Positions 12,113-26,449 of a stretch of 64,000 bases of DNA are shown here, one piece after another (the first letter of the stretch is position 1; each line of letters starts with the position of its first letter). This DNA is from Cacajao melanocephalus (Eukaryota > Chordata > Mammalia > Primates > Pitheciidae): positions 105,892 through 169,891 of the forward strand of contig CAUYLG010022037.1 in assembly GCA_963573385.1 (NCBI GenBank). Reading direction: 5' to 3'. The translations under genes and the position numbers were made by a program. Under the pieces are notes generated by a model, which saw only the letters and a list, made by a program, of their open reading frames with translations, ran no database searches and was not told the DNA's origin.

Positions 12113-14441
12113 TGATTTATCTTTATCTTAATTTTTGACAAAACTACACATGGCTAAAAGGAACAGCCATTTACATGAGGTCCTAAATGAAGTACACTGA
12201 TTCAGCTCTCATTTTCCTTTCTATAAAAAAAGGGCAAGAGTGTATGTGTCTTGCATGGTTTTGAGATTTATTATATCTCCATAGCCTAAGCTTGGGAAGG
12301 AAGATTCTGGACTTAGAAATTTAAGAGCTTTACTGCAATAATTGTTGGAATTCTAGTTTACAGAAAGCTTAATTTGTCTTTCAGCTTCACGAGCCACACC
12401 AGTTAACTCTAGTTTTGGGCTCTATACTAAAGGAGGTATTATGATTTAAGGTAGCAGTCCCTCTGAAATACACCTGAAGAGGTACTCCAGGCACTTAGTG
12501 TGTGTCTAGCTTATCTCACAAATTGCACAATCACAGAAAATAAATATTATGCAATTTGTTCTTGGAAAGACAATAGAAGGACAAATAGGGAAGTTACAAT
12601 ATTTGAGCCTTTTTTTTTAGTAATTTCATAAATTGTTTTATTTAATGGGGAAACAGAGTTATGATTATTTTAAATAGTCATCCTAGTTATGGACCAAACT
12701 TGAGCCTAATGATATACCAGTTAGACCATATCTTTAAAGGTGGAACAAATGGATAACATAAAATCTGATCAATAGAGTCAACCAAATCACACCCTCACCC
12801 CACAGTGCTCCCTGGTACCTGTTCAAAGTTAGGATTTTCCTTCAGAGGGATTATTAATTATTTTCACACCAAAATTACCAATGTCATTACCTCAATGATT
12901 GCCTTAATTTGCTTTGCTAATCAGAATTTGGTCAGTCATTTACATTTTGGTTAGTAAATGATATTTATTAAGGAACTACTACATGTCCTGATTTTTCTAC
13001 ATCCCTCTAAATATTAGAACTATGAGGGAAATAATCTAGAAAACTAATATTGTCACTGCATATAGTTTTACTTAACAAAAATTCAAAATCATTCCCTTAA
13101 TTTCTAAATGTTTATATTATTTCTGAATAATTCAGTGTATGCTGCTATCAGATGATCTAAAGTGAGGTAACCTTGATATATAATTATGAAATTAGACCAT
13201 TTAAAGTATAGCTTTGCATCAGCTTATTAAAATTAAAAAGTGGTAACACAGTTTCTAGGGGGAACTTACATAACAACTTGAAGAACATTTTAACATCACA
13301 TAATTTTATTTAACATGAATATGCTGTTAAATTCATCAGTTAAAATTACGAAGTAACACACATGTAAATAAAAATCTATTAATATTTTCATTTTCTGTTC
13401 TTTAACTCGTTCACTCAATTCTCAGCTGTTACATTTGCTTGTTTTCATTTTTAACTGAATACAGTCAGTCATGGGACTCATTAGAAGAAGAAAATGAATT
13501 GATTTCCTAGGAAGACCATTGAACTTTTTAATGCCAAAATTGCAATTAAGGCAAAAAAAAAAAAACTTATATGCAGAATTTATGCCCTCAAATGCTGGCA
13601 GATTCTGGGAAAAGCTGACATACACAACAAAAACATTTGTTATATTTATTTATGATATTCTTGTAAACCTATGTTTTGCAAAATGAAAAATAATCTTATT
13701 TGGAAAGAGCATTATCCCTGATTTTCATAAAATTACTTTTGCCTGGAAATACAGTAGTATAGCAATGACAATTTGAAAGAAGGTTGTTTACATATCATGT
13801 CAATGACAAATTTTGTACACATAGCTTTCAAGGCACTGAGTATTAACAAAGATTAATTTTAATTTATTCTTCAAAAAGAAAGACAAAAGCTTTGCTAGCT
13901 TTGTACTTTTATCTCACTTCAAAAAAGTTAAAAAGTAAGGGTTATCCCAAAGAGACCTTTTTTTAAATGAGAGAAAGTGATAACAAGTAACAGAAAATGT
14001 CACATATATTATTAGGAAACAGAAATGACAGTAAAAACTTTCCAGATAATTTTAGTCTGTTTGGAAAAATATATTGTAAAAATGATTTAAAATCAGATTA
14101 TGATCACTTTTACATATATAATGTGATTATCAACATTATCAAATTTCTGTGAACCTTATTTTCTTAAATCATTTGGACAAATGCTAGCAGGATTTGCATT
14201 AAAAGTTATTTCCCTGCAACAGATTGATCAAATATTCTACCACATCCCATTTTCTTCCAGTGGACTCAAAGTTGAATTTCTCCTAATAATTTGCTTAAAA
14301 AAGAATAAAAAACATATGAACTCCTTTTAATTTAAATTTGCATTCAGGAAGTACTGGTCTGATCAAATTCAGCTGATAAATATGAACCTATGTGTTTATC
14401 AAATCCCTAAGAAGATTATCTAAATCAACTTGTGTAATTAC

Positions 14442-14529
14442 CATTCACCATCTGTTCCACCAGGGCCTGAGATGATCTGCTGGCATCTTGCAGTTTTCTG
14501 AACTTCTCGGCTTTTTCTCGCTCTATGGC
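14442..14529 (-). CDS. DMD: Dystrophin exon 19 (spectrin repeat 4)
   Basis: Small coding exon of 88 bp: 29 codons starting AIEREKAEKFRKLQ, plus one base (G) that joins AG of exon 20 to make Glu. It forms part of spectrin-like repeat 4. The acceptor is catgctgcag before 14529, with a pyrimidine tract broken by purines. The donor is AATG|GTAATT after 14442, lacking the usual G at +5 and with T at exon position -2. The 5' half of the exon is purine-rich, and human exon 19 is known to depend on an internal splicing enhancer (the dystrophin Kobe 52-bp deletion causes skipping). Residue about 784 is Ser (SRSSQ) where human has Ala as I recall. Too short for a simple open-frame scan, but length, phase and both junctions fit. 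Confidence 0.96.
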
Positions 14530-15554
14530 CTGCAGCATGATAGCAAAGGTGAGTATTTCAACACAAGGATTGTGAATCTACACAATAATTATAACTTCTA
14601 CTTGCCCTTCCAAGCCTTAAGATACTTCATTCTTTCTGCTTATCTTGTGAATCTAAAGACTTTTCTTCTCAAAACTTTTGCCATCAAAAACATCAAAACG
14701 GCAATGAAAGCACAAGCCGTTTCCATGACTTGCCACAACTTTTAAGATTTCCACTCAACATTTTACATTATAGTTTCTGATGCATTTCAATATAAGACTG
14801 CAAAAAATAAAAAGACAATTCATAACAATGAAATATAAAATGTCAAGAAACTAAAATGGAATTTATACTTTAAAGATAAAGCACTGAAATTATTCCTAAT
14901 AAGTATATAGGCAGTATTAATAATCAAATTGAGAATCCAATATGTAGATAAAATGGAAAAAATAAACTAGCATAAATAATTTAGCAGAAATATGAATATA
15001 TATATATATTTATTTAAATACAAGACAATAGGCTATTTTTTCCTTCAAAAATAATCCAAGTACTCCTATATCCAAAGAAGACTAGATTAAGTTTCAAAGA
15101 ACTTTCTAAATTCCTTATTTATCCTAAGAGTTAAATTTTGAACAACAAATACAAAATCATATAAGTTAATAATAACCAGCATTTCACACTGTTGAGTTAG
15201 GTAATTATGTTACTATGGAGACATAAATTTTAAACCATGATACAGAAGAACTACATCACTATAATCATCAAGAAGATGTGACTTTCACAATGTATATGTC
15301 CTAAAACATAACTATTCAAAGAAAAACTATAATGTAATTAAAATCTAGTAAGAACATGTCTGTGACTTAACAATATTATAACAAAGATTTCTCTTAAATT
15401 TGAGCAGAATGTTATTCTACATCAGACTATATTTTAAGACTTTATTTACATCCATAGACATCTAAAAAAATATTTCCAGGTATAATACTGGAGTACAGAT
15501 GGGAGAGCAAGTAAAAGATACATGCACAATCTACATCACTGTAGGGTAGAAATT

Positions 15555-15757
15555 TGTGCAAGGATGGAAATGTTCTATATCTGTCATCCAATACAATAGC
15601 CAATAACCACACATGAGTATTGAGCACTTGAAAGGTGGTCAGTGTGACTGAAAATAATGAATATTTAATTTAATCAAATTTTATTTATTTTAGTCAATTT
15701 AAAATTTAAAAGTTACATGTGACCAGTGTTAACTATAATTGTACAGTGTAGATCTAG
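15555..15757 (+). mobile_element. hAT-type fossil (Charlie-like)
   Basis: GGATGGAAATGTTCTATATC, ATAGCCAATAACCACACATG, GAGTATTGAGCACTTGAAAG and the closing TACAGTGTAGATCT match a common short non-autonomous hAT element with an AT-rich centre. Confidence 0.65.
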
Positions 15758-15790
15758 TATATTTCTTTAAATGCAAATAGTTAGATGATA

Positions 15791-16054
15791 GTCCCGTAAT
15801 ACCAGCTACTCAGAAGGCCTAGACAGGAAGATTGCTTGAGGCCAGGGATTTGAGATCAGCCTAGTCAAAATAGGGAGACCTCCATCTCAAAAAAAATAAC
15901 AATTAAAAAAAAATTAGTCAGGCATGGTGTCATAAGCCTGTAGTCCCAGCTACTCAGGATGCTGAGGCAGAAGGACTGCCTCAGTCTGAGGCCGCAATGA
16001 TCTATGTTCATGTCACTGCACTCTATCCTGGCCAACAGAGGGAAACTCTGTCAT
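15791..16054 (+). mobile_element. Old Alu (J-like)
   Basis: Diverged Alu with GAGGCCAGGGATTTGAGATC, a mid A-rich linker, GTAGTCCCAGCTACTCAGGA and CACTGCACTCTATCCTGGCC. The 5' end is truncated. Antisense to DMD. Confidence 0.88.
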
Positions 16055-16191
16055 ATAACATGGCAATATCAGAAATAGTTTCAGAGAAAAAGTAATCATC
16101 TAGACAAGACTATTTACCAAGCACATTAAATTATGGAAATGCTTATACAATAGTCCATATATTTTTACATATCTGATAAGACTCTCTTTAA

Positions 16192-16530
<339 letters not shown>

Positions 16531-17005
16531 TGAATGAAGGTTTTTATAAAAATTTATTTTAAAGAGTTTTGTAAGTGGGAGACCTGACAATATCTGACTT
16601 CAAGTCTTAATATAAAATTGCAGTAATCAAGACAGAGTAATATTGGCAAAAGAATAGACAGGTAAATCAATGGAACAGAAAATAAAGTTCGGAAATAAAC
16701 CCACATAAATATAATCAATTGATCTTTGACAAAGAAACAAAGGCAATACAATGGAGAAAATGTCTTTTGACAAATGGCCCTGAACAATCCAACATCTACA
16801 TGCAAAAAAAAAAAACACTGTAGACATAAACCTTACCCCTTCTTTTTTAAAATTCCAATTAACTTATATTCATATTATTCATTGGATCAATTTCATTGGA
16901 AGTTTATACTCTTGATGGTGAAATAGCTGACATTATTGTGAATTATATCACAAATTCACCTGAAAATTTCAACATTTAATACATTCCTTGTAAAAATGAT
17001 AACAT

Positions 17006-17326
17006 GGGCTGGGTTCAGTGGCTCACGCCTGTAATCCCAGCACTTTGGGAGGCAGAGGCGGGTGAATCACCTGAGGTCAGGAGTTCGAGGCCAGCCTGGC
17101 CAACATGGTGAAACCTTGCCTCTGCTAAAAATACAAAAACAATTAGCTGAGTGTGGTGGCAGGTGCCTGTAATCCCAGCTACTCAGGAGGCTGAGGCAGG
17201 AAAATCAATTGAATCCAGGAGGAGGAGGTTGCAGTGAGCCGAGAACACACCATTGCACTCCAGCCTGGGCGACAGAGGAAGACTCTGTCTCAAAAATAAA
17301 TAAATCAATAAATAAAATAAATTAAC
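17006..17326 (+). mobile_element. Alu (S-like)
   Basis: GGGCTGGGTTCAGTGGCTCA through CAGCCTGGGCGACAGAGGAA to a TAAA-rich tail. Full length and well conserved. Antisense to DMD; inserted in the interruption of the L1M. Confidence 0.95.
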
Positions 17327-17339
17327 ACCAAGATATATT

Positions 17340-17620
17340 TTGGTGGAACACAGCATTATGGTTAGAAATCATGTTTTCTTGGGTACACATGGACATAAAG
17401 ATGGGAACAAGAAACACTGGGGACTGCTAGAGTGGAGAGGGAGTGAGGGGGAAAGAGCCAAAACAGTAGCTATGGAATACTATGCTCAGCACCAAACCTC
17501 AGTGTCACACAATATTCCCATTTAACAATCCGGCACATTTACTCTTGAATACAAAACAAAAGTTGAAATTATAAAAAATAAAATAAAAATGAAAAAAAAA
17601 TAACAAAAATAAATACAATG
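17340..17620 (+). mobile_element. L1P 3' tail inserted within the older L1M
   Basis: Contains GGGTACACATGGACATAAAG, ACACTGGGGACTGC and the CCAAACCTCAGTGTCACACA stretch, then AAAAGTTGAAATTATAAAAA and an A-rich tail to about 17620. These are in the order of a primate L1 3' UTR. It is 5'-truncated and lies next to the Alu at 17006-17326. No clear target-site duplication was found. Confidence 0.82.
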
Positions 17621-20239
17621 TTTTCACTGAATTTAGAAATTTTTGTAACTGCTTGAAAGCAATTGTGGTGTTTATAATTCATAAAATTAATTCAAAATGA
17701 ATCAATCACAGACTCTAGCTTAAAACGACAAACTATAAAACTCCTAAAAGATAGCATACGAGAAAACAGAGATGACTTTGTGTTTGTTGATAGTTTTTTA
17801 GGTACACACCACCAGAGGGATGATCCATGAAAGAAAGAATTAGTAAGTTGAATACTACTGAATTAAAATGTTCTGCTCTGTGAAAGATGCTGCCAAGAGA
17901 ATGAAAAGAAAAGCCACGGACTCAGAGAAATTATTTACAAAAGACATTATCTGGTGAAGAACTATTATCCAAAATACACAAAGGAACTCTTAAAACTCAG
18001 TAACAAAATCAAATTAAAATACAGGCAAAAAAAAACCTTAACAGACACCTCACCAAAGGAAGTGTGCAGATGGCAAATTACAAATGAAAATGCGTTTCAC
18101 ATCATGTTATCAGGGAATTACAAATTAAACAACAATGAGATACCACTACACCTATTGGAATGGCCAAAATCCAAGAACAATGACAAAACTCTAAGCTGAC
18201 AGGGATATGGCGCAAAGGGACCTCTCATTTCTGGTGGCAATGCAAAATGGTACAGCCACTTTGGAAGACAGTTTGGAGGTTTCTTACAAGACTCAACGTT
18301 CTACTATATGATCCAGCAATCGTGCTCTTTGGTATTTGCCCAAAGGAGTTGAAAACATATGTCCACACAAATTCCTGCACATGAATGCTATAGCAACTTT
18401 TTTGTATTAGCTAAAACTGGGAAACAATCAAGATGTCCTTCACTAGATGAATGGATAAATAAACTGTGATACATCCAGACAAGAGAATATTATTCAGCAC
18501 TTAAAAATGAGCTATCAAGGCATAAAAAGACATGGAAGAACTTAAATGTATGTTACTAAGTTAAAGAAGATAATTTGAAAATGTTATATACTGCAGGATT
18601 TCATCCTAGATTCCATTTCAGGATATATGACAGTCTGTAAAATGTGAAACTATGTAAACTGTAAAATAATCAGTGGTTTCTAGGGATTTGGGGAGAAGGG
18701 TAGATGAACAAAGTATTGAGGATTTTTATGGTAGTGCAATTACACTGTATAATACTCTAAAGGTAAATGCATTTCATTGTAAATCTTTTTAAAACCATAG
18801 AATGTGTGGCACCAACAGTGAATGCTAATGTAAAAACTATGAACTTTGGGTGATAACGATGAGTCAATGTAAGGTCATCTATTGTAATAAATATACCACT
18901 CTAGTGGGAAATGTTGATAGTCGGGCAGGCTATGTATGAGTGGGATCAGGGTTATATGGGAAATGTTTGTACCTTCTGGTCAATTTTGCTGTGAACCTAT
19001 AATTACTCTAAAAATAGATTCTATTAAAATCACAAAGAAAGGTTTCATGAATTAGGATACTGGATTCAATATCAAGAGTACAAAATGCTAAAAAAGTCAA
19101 TCGTTGATAGAATAAACTCCAATCAGGAATAGCTGTAGTATATAAAATACTAATTAGAATTAAGAGTAAAATTTTAAAAACAACTATAAGGTGATAGTCT
19201 TGTTTTATTTTCTTAAGTACTAATAGCTTAGCTGAAAAATACATATTTTACATGATGCTGTGAAACGCAACAAATGAAAACTCAGTTTCATCTAATTAGT
19301 TAAGAAACTCTGAAAGTGACACTTTTTAATATCTTGGATTCCACTTGAAAATTTCAAAGTATACAGTTTTTAATGTTTTGTGATTATATGTTCCCAGGAT
19401 CCCATTCCAATTAGCAGGTGAAACTTCTGAGTTGTCTTGAAATTCAGTTTCACAAAGACAGTATTGAATTGTTTCTAGAAACATGTGAACAATCATGGAT
19501 GGTTCTAATTTGTGGGTTGAACTGACAAGTCCATGAAAATAGAGTAGCTATAACATCTGGTTAAAAGATCCTAGATGAAGCGCCAACATTTCTCTTTTCT
19601 CAACTTCTTAGTTTTTGTGATCTAAGTTATCTGTCCTTTGTAGCTTATGGCATACTTGTTTTTCAGTACTTAAATTTGTTCTCCATTAAAAGGTAAATGT
19701 TATATGTAAAGCACCCTGAGCATGTTAGAGGAGAAAAAAATAAGCACATTTAAGTAAATATACAATAGTAAATATCAAGAAAGACAGGAGGATTTGTGGC
19801 ATCCGGAATTTGAACTACCTCAGGAAAAACATATAGATAAAAGAAAAAATGTATACCACAATACAAGACCTAAGAAAGAACAATGACAACAAGGGGAGTA
19901 AAGTGATGTTCTTTGAGTTACTTTTAGAGTTATCCTCTCCTACCACAGGGGTTTGTGTTTTATCTACATTGAGCTTTTGCTTTAGTTTACATGAAATGAT
20001 ATAAAAAGTAGAATGAGAACACTATGTGGTCTTTATAAATATTTAAAATAAGTTATCAGTAGCCTTCTAAATGTTATGATCATCATCTCTTTATTCTAAG
20101 CTTACTAGAATCAATTAATACTAGCAACAGAGAGCAAAACTTGTATTTGAACATCTCAGGAATCATATTTGACCTTTAATATTGTGTTAACCACATTGTT
20201 CCAGTTATTCGAACATACATAGTAACAACAACAACCCAC

Positions 20240-20345
20240 CATGACCACAATAAAACCGTAATCTATAAAGTAGGTACTATTACTTTCCCATTTTGATAGA
20301 GGAAGGAAGTGAGGCACAGAGAGGTTTGTGGAACTTCTGGAAACA
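20240..20345 (-). repeat. MIR fragment
   Basis: AAAGTAGGTACTATTACTTT, CCCATTTTGATAGAGGAAGG and GTGAGGCACAGAGAGGTTT are the MIR core in reverse orientation. A second weak MIR-like phrase (GAGAAAACTGAGCATC) occurs near 20475. Confidence 0.7.
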
Positions 20346-21149
20346 ATGGAAGAGCCACATTAAAAAGGAGATTCTTAACACTGCCAAATTACAGTTTATG
20401 TACATAATTTCATAGGTATGTCATAAAAGTTATAAGAAAGAAGGAATCAACATTATTGTATGTCGTTTTATATATGAGAAAACTGAGCATCAATATGATT
20501 AAACCGTATATCAAAGATCACGTTAGGAAATTTTAGATTCTATATTAGAACCCTGCTCTTCTCCTTATAATTTCAGCTTTCTTTCACACATACTCTGCTG
20601 TTGCTAGGGGTATTTCAATGGATATTCGTCAAAAAGTCTTGAGCGTATCAGAATATGTATCACAGCAAACAGAGATTATAGTTTGGATGTATCAGGGATG
20701 TTCGACATATTTAACTATTAATTCAGAATGGGCAACATGATATCAGAAGGAATGTCTGGTCACTCATAATAGACACTGACAGTCTATAGGCTGATTACCA
20801 ACTCTGTATACAGCTCAAGTAAACTGAGTAACTGGTGCATAAAGAGAGACATACACCTAAGAAAGAAGCAGTCAACGGTATCTGCATATTTGTCAATGTT
20901 TAGATGGTATCTGGGTTCTGTTAGGACACATTACTTTCAAGAGGAATATTGTAAAATGAAAAGGAATATGCATACAAGTGTGCCTTGAAGAGTGTGAAAG
21001 AGACAATGAAGAATCTAGAAAACATTTCATTTCAGACACAGCTGTAGACAGTTGATAAAAAATAAAAGTTAGTGTAGCAAAGAGATGTTAAAGGAGGTAA
21101 TATAACAAAAAGGCTTGCAGTCACTCTTTTTTGCTCTACTGTTTTCAGT

Positions 21150-21300
21150 TCGATCTCTACAGCTTACTCTCTGGTTGACCTTAATAAACCACCTCAACCT
21201 TTCAGAATCTCAATATTTTCTATGTAAAATAGCAATAAAGACACCTACAATGTGGGACTTCATAGGGGATTAAAGGAGGCTCTTTATTTATTTCCCCAAA
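21150..21300 (+). repeat. MIR-like fragment
   Basis: GATCTCTACAGCTTACTCTC, CCTTTCAGAATCTCAATATT and AAAATAGCAATAAAGACACC follow the MIR order. Diverged. Confidence 0.55.
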
Positions 21301-22559
21301 TGAGATAGTTTTTACAGTAAAATGGGGAGCTAGGAATAATTAAGCTGGGACAAATGGCTTGACATAAGCTAAAACTATACCAGACAAACTGAAATATGTG
21401 CTCATTCTAGTTCAAGGTAATCTCAATCATCTTAAAAAGAAGTTTAGGAAACATTTTTGACGCAGAGATGATCAGAGTACCTTGTTCATGGAAATGTCCA
21501 AATAACCCCATATAAAAAGTATTTTTTTAAAAAAGGTACTAAATAAACATCACTGAAAATCCCTACTTCTCTTGGGATCTGGCCACCCATACATTTATCC
21601 TCAAATGAAATATACGAACTTCTGTTATAAAGGAGGTTGGATCAGTACTTCCTAAAATTTCTACCATCTCTCATTTTCTCAAAGAAATATACATTAAAAA
21701 GCACAGAAAACACAAAAAATAAAAACAAATTCTAAAGAGAAATATTTTTTCTGAACAAAGAGGATAACTGCCCTCATTTTAAGTGTGCATCAACAAAGAG
21801 GAAAATGGGCCTTCCACAGGTCTATGTTGCAAAAGTAAAAACTGGTTCAAAACAAAAACAAAAATTAGCTCTCATATCTATTCTCTACTCAGTCCCATCA
21901 AAACTCTTCTTACCAGTCTCACCACTGGCCCCCAAACTACTACATTCAATGGCTGATTTTCACTCCTCACCTTACCTATCACCTTCATTTGATTCAGAGG
22001 ATTCCTCTTCCTTCTCAGAAGTATTTGCTAATTTGCCTTCATGTACTACTTGAACACAGAATTTTCCTCCAGCTTCAGAGGTCACTTTTACTCAATTTCT
22101 TGCAGGTTCCTAATCATGTCCCTGACCTCTCACTTTGGAGGGTCCTAGGACTCAATCTATATTTTCCATTGTTTAGGCCAAAAACAGAATCGTCTACTCA
22201 TCTCTTTCTCTCAAGCCTCACATTCAATGCATCAGAAAGTGCTGTTAGCTCTAACCTCAAAACATATCCAGAAAGTGAGTTATCATGGTGCTCACTACTA
22301 CCGCATTAGACAAAGTACCCCATCATCTCTGAGAAGTATGAATGTTTCAAAACAGGATACTAAATGTCTTTACATTTCAACCTTTGTTCTCTGATTATAT
22401 ATTATCAACACAGCAGACAGAGACAATAGGGTTCAGCTCAACTCTCTAGCAGCTGAGTAAATGTTCAAGTCATTACTATGTCCTGATCTTAACTTACTTC
22501 CTTAACCTTTCTGAATTCTTCTGGTACTAAGCATCTTGCTTCTTTGGCTGCAGCTAGAC

Positions 22560-22925
22560 ACTCAGTGGTTCCCTGATGCTACAGGCATGCTCCTGTTACA
22601 GGGCTGTGCGTTTACTTTCACCCATGCCTAAAATGGCCCTAAATTAGTTATTTGGACATTTTTCCCCATCAAATGCCACTTTTGCAACTAGGCCTTTTAA
22701 TGCCACTCTGTCTACACACACATACATAGCGTAACTCTCATTTTATTTTGCTCCTTGGAACTTATCACTAACATTTCATATGTTTTACATATTAGTCTTG
22801 CTTCATTTCCAGCTTTCCCACTGGAATGTAAACTATATAAGGTTAGGTATCCTTATCTATATTCTTCTCCACTCTATTTCAAGTCTCCACGAAAGTGCCT
22901 GGTACATAGTAGACACATAATAAGG
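22560..22925 (+). repeat. L2 LINE remnant
   Basis: CTACAGGCATGCTCCTGTTA, GAACTTATCACTAACATTTC, CCCACTGGAATGTAAACTAT and GTGCCTGGTACATAGTAGAC follow the 3' end of L2 in order. Confidence 0.72.
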
Positions 22926-25900
22926 TGAGCTCTATTTTAGCATAATGCTTCCATATACGATATTATGGTCTCTCCTCTTACCCACAATGCTCTCTTACAG
23001 TGTAAATTCATAACAGACTCTGTTAGCTTTACATAAAGTGGTTGTAAGACCAGTCCATGAGGATAGATGCTACAAGCTCAGTAACAAAGGATGGATTAAA
23101 TAAAAGTTTTCTAGAGACTGCATATTAGATTGGGAGTTGGGCACATCCACATTTTCTTCAGCTCAAGTCCTGACAATGGTAATAAACCATTACCTAAGTG
23201 CAAAAGAAAGAGTACGATATACAATCCATATGTCAAAACTTGGTAGAATCTTACCTCTCTCTTTTTATTTCATGGCTCTGATCTTCCACCTCCTCACACT
23301 TATATACTGTACATATACCCCTTTCCCTGGTTTTCAAGACCAAGGGTATTATCTGAATACTCTTCAACCATGATCTTCATTTTCTTTTATATATTTCATC
23401 TTCAATGAAATTTGGACTAATATTTCAATTAGTTTCAATTTAACTAGTACAATGAAAGTTGTACTTATATTTCAAAATTAGTCCAAATACCTAGAGTCAG
23501 AGGTCAGACTTCACTACTGTACAAAAGTTATTTGTGAAAGTCATTAATTTCCTTGTCAGGAAAAACACTTCTTATAGCATTCAGTACCGATAATGACTAC
23601 AACTACCACCTTGAAATTACCTTGTTCATAAAAATACCTCTGCCCTTGACAATATTATCTTTCTTTTATATTTTTTCCTCATGAAGTCATCTAGCTTTTC
23701 TGTGCTTTTCTATAGATCTCTTTTTCTGTATCATTTTTACTAAATATTTTCTATATATTTTTTTCTAAATCTGTTTTTCTATAGATCTCTGTTTATCATA
23801 TATGTTCCTACATGCATATACATATAATTTTTTTAACCTTAAGAGGGTCTATATTTTATAATGTAACACAGAGTTTTTACATTATTTTATTAACATATAG
23901 AATACTAAATACTTTACTCAGTATTTGCATAATATATGATCATGTTTAGAAGCCACTACTCAGATTCTAAAATATTTAGTGCACATAATTTCAAGTAAAG
24001 TATACAGAAGCTAAAAAAGGCATCAGTAAACCAATGTATCAGGAAGGAGTCATTAATTATAAAATATAATATGGGCTCATGAAAATTCTTAGAGATCAGA
24101 AGAATTATAAATTCTAAAATGGGTAACTTAAACACAAAATAAAAGGCAACTAAGTTATATAATATTCAATAAAAGGAACAAAAGTAAAATAATTTTAAGC
24201 AAAGACTACAAAACAGGGAAGTTCACAAATTCCTCAACACAGTGATTAAAACATCTTTTAGACCTCTGTTCCTCCTTCTTTATTAGCACCTCTTAAAAAC
24301 CTCCTCTTTCTGTGACATCTCTAATATCATAAAAATAAGTTATGGACTTCTATCAGTCCTACTCTGACTTTAGAAGTAATTAAGAATCTACTCATTTAAC
24401 ATTCTATAATGAAGTTTTACCCTTTGACAGAAAAGTAACTTATTCACTGCAGTGTTTACTCAGAAGTTGTTCTATGCTTCATATTGGTAATAGATCCTGT
24501 CTTAAAATGTGACTGCAGAGCTGAAAAAAATCACATATCCACGTAATTAAACATTCACTGAGTTATGTGCTAGGCATGGGGACACCAAAAACAAAGCACA
24601 GACACATAAAACCAAAACCATTTCACGTTCAAGTCCTTAATTTCTAGAAACCAACAATGGAATTGAAGTGAAAATGGCTAGAAATTAGTTTGTGTAAGTA
24701 AACCAAAATTAGATAACTGTAGGCTTTATGTGGGCAATATGAAGACACTAACTTTGTCAATACTTTTAATACAAAGGCCACTGGGAACATACTCGTAGAG
24801 TATCAAAGTTAATTTATATGCTGCCACAAGAGAGACAGTCTATCACAGGGAAGTATGGGGTTATGTCTTTAAGACTATGCTAGAAAAAGCTTATATTAAG
24901 ATGTGGGCTTGTATACACGCTAGGGGCCTCAAGGAAATGGGGCTTTGTTTTGATTGGATGTTGTAAGGAAGTAGGGTAATTCTATGCAGAGTATCCTAAA
25001 ATTTTTGTCTAGATGGCAGGAGGAATGCAGAGAGGCTAAAGCTATGTTTAGCAAGGAAGCAATGAAGATGAGGGATATTTGGTCATTAGGGGTGGTTTGG
25101 ACAATGCTATTCTTTTTGTCTGTATTAAGACATGATTACAAAGTGATCTTGCTTTTGTCTTGATTCATCACAACCACGGAGTGGCCCTGTATGAGGTTGG
25201 CATTCTTAGCAATTGTTTACATTCAACCAGAGAACATCAAAGACTAGCTGCAAGTACCAAGGCAACATCTAACAGCTCCAAAGCCTGACTGAAGTGCCGA
25301 ACCAGCTCCTGGGTATCAGTAGCTGACTTTATCTTTCTCAAATGATTATAAACAGAGACATAACAAGATCATACTTATGTTTTAATAAGTTAACTTTGGC
25401 AGAGGTGATATGAAAACTTCTAAAGGAATATAACATTAGTAGCAGGGAAGACCAACTAGGGGATTGTCATCTTAAATAGAAGTAAGCCATGATATTAGCT
25501 TTAATCAGGGTTTTGGTGATTGGAATAGAGAGAAGTGGACATTTTCAAGAGCTGTTAAGGGAGCAGGATTAATTGAACTTGTCAAAGATCGGACTAGTGA
25601 ATGGTAGAAAAAAAAATCTAGATGACCCAGTTAGCTGTCAGGTTTCTGGATTAGGCTGTTTGCCTGGTGAAAGGAAGGAGTAAGAATAAAGGAGGTCTGG
25701 GGAAATAATGAGATTGATTTTAAGATTTTAGGCAAACATTCAATTAAAATAGTCTATTAAGCAGTCAGATATGTCACCCTGGGCTTTAAGAAAGAGATGT
25801 GAGCTAAAAATACAGATGGGGGGAGGGTTCATTAGAAAATAGATACTATTTGAATGAGAATGAATAAGGATATCCAGAGAAGAAAAACAAGGACTGTGAA

Positions 25901-26073
25901 GGATATCAATATTAAAGAAAAACTGAATTGGAACAAATGTAAAAGAATTAATCAGGAGAAATAACGTAAAATAATTAATCAGGAGAAACCATTATCTCAT
26001 AAGCCAAGTGAGGAAAGAATTTCATGAGGGATATGAGGTTAAGAGGTTTTAGTTCTACAAAGAGGTTGAGTAA

Positions 26074-26449
<376 letters not shown>

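Larger units (their letters stand above)
4177..14441 (-). other. DMD: DMD intron 19
   Basis: Complete intron of about 10.3 kb between exons 19 and 20, with GT at 14441-14440 and AG ending at 4177. It holds a MIR (6851-7086), an Alu right-arm fragment (7309-7422), an alternating purine-pyrimidine tract (9031-9058), an AT-rich run (11718-11772) and an Alu with target-site duplications (11816-12112). The stretches 4177-6850, 7423-9030, 9060-11717 and 12125-14441 are AT-rich with no gene or repeat I can name. Confidence 0.93.
16587..19030 (+). mobile_element. Old L1M element split by later insertions
   Basis: Mammalian-wide L1 on the plus strand. ORF2 homology runs at 16587-16844 and resumes at about 17685, covering the ORF2 C-terminal region around 17860-18500. 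A typical L1M 3' UTR follows and ends at the ATTCTATTAAAA terminus near 19026. The 17685-19030 part keeps the consensus order, so the element is 5'-truncated but has its 3' end. The gap at 16845-17684 holds an Alu and a younger L1 tail. Heavily mutated and non-coding. Confidence 0.85.
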
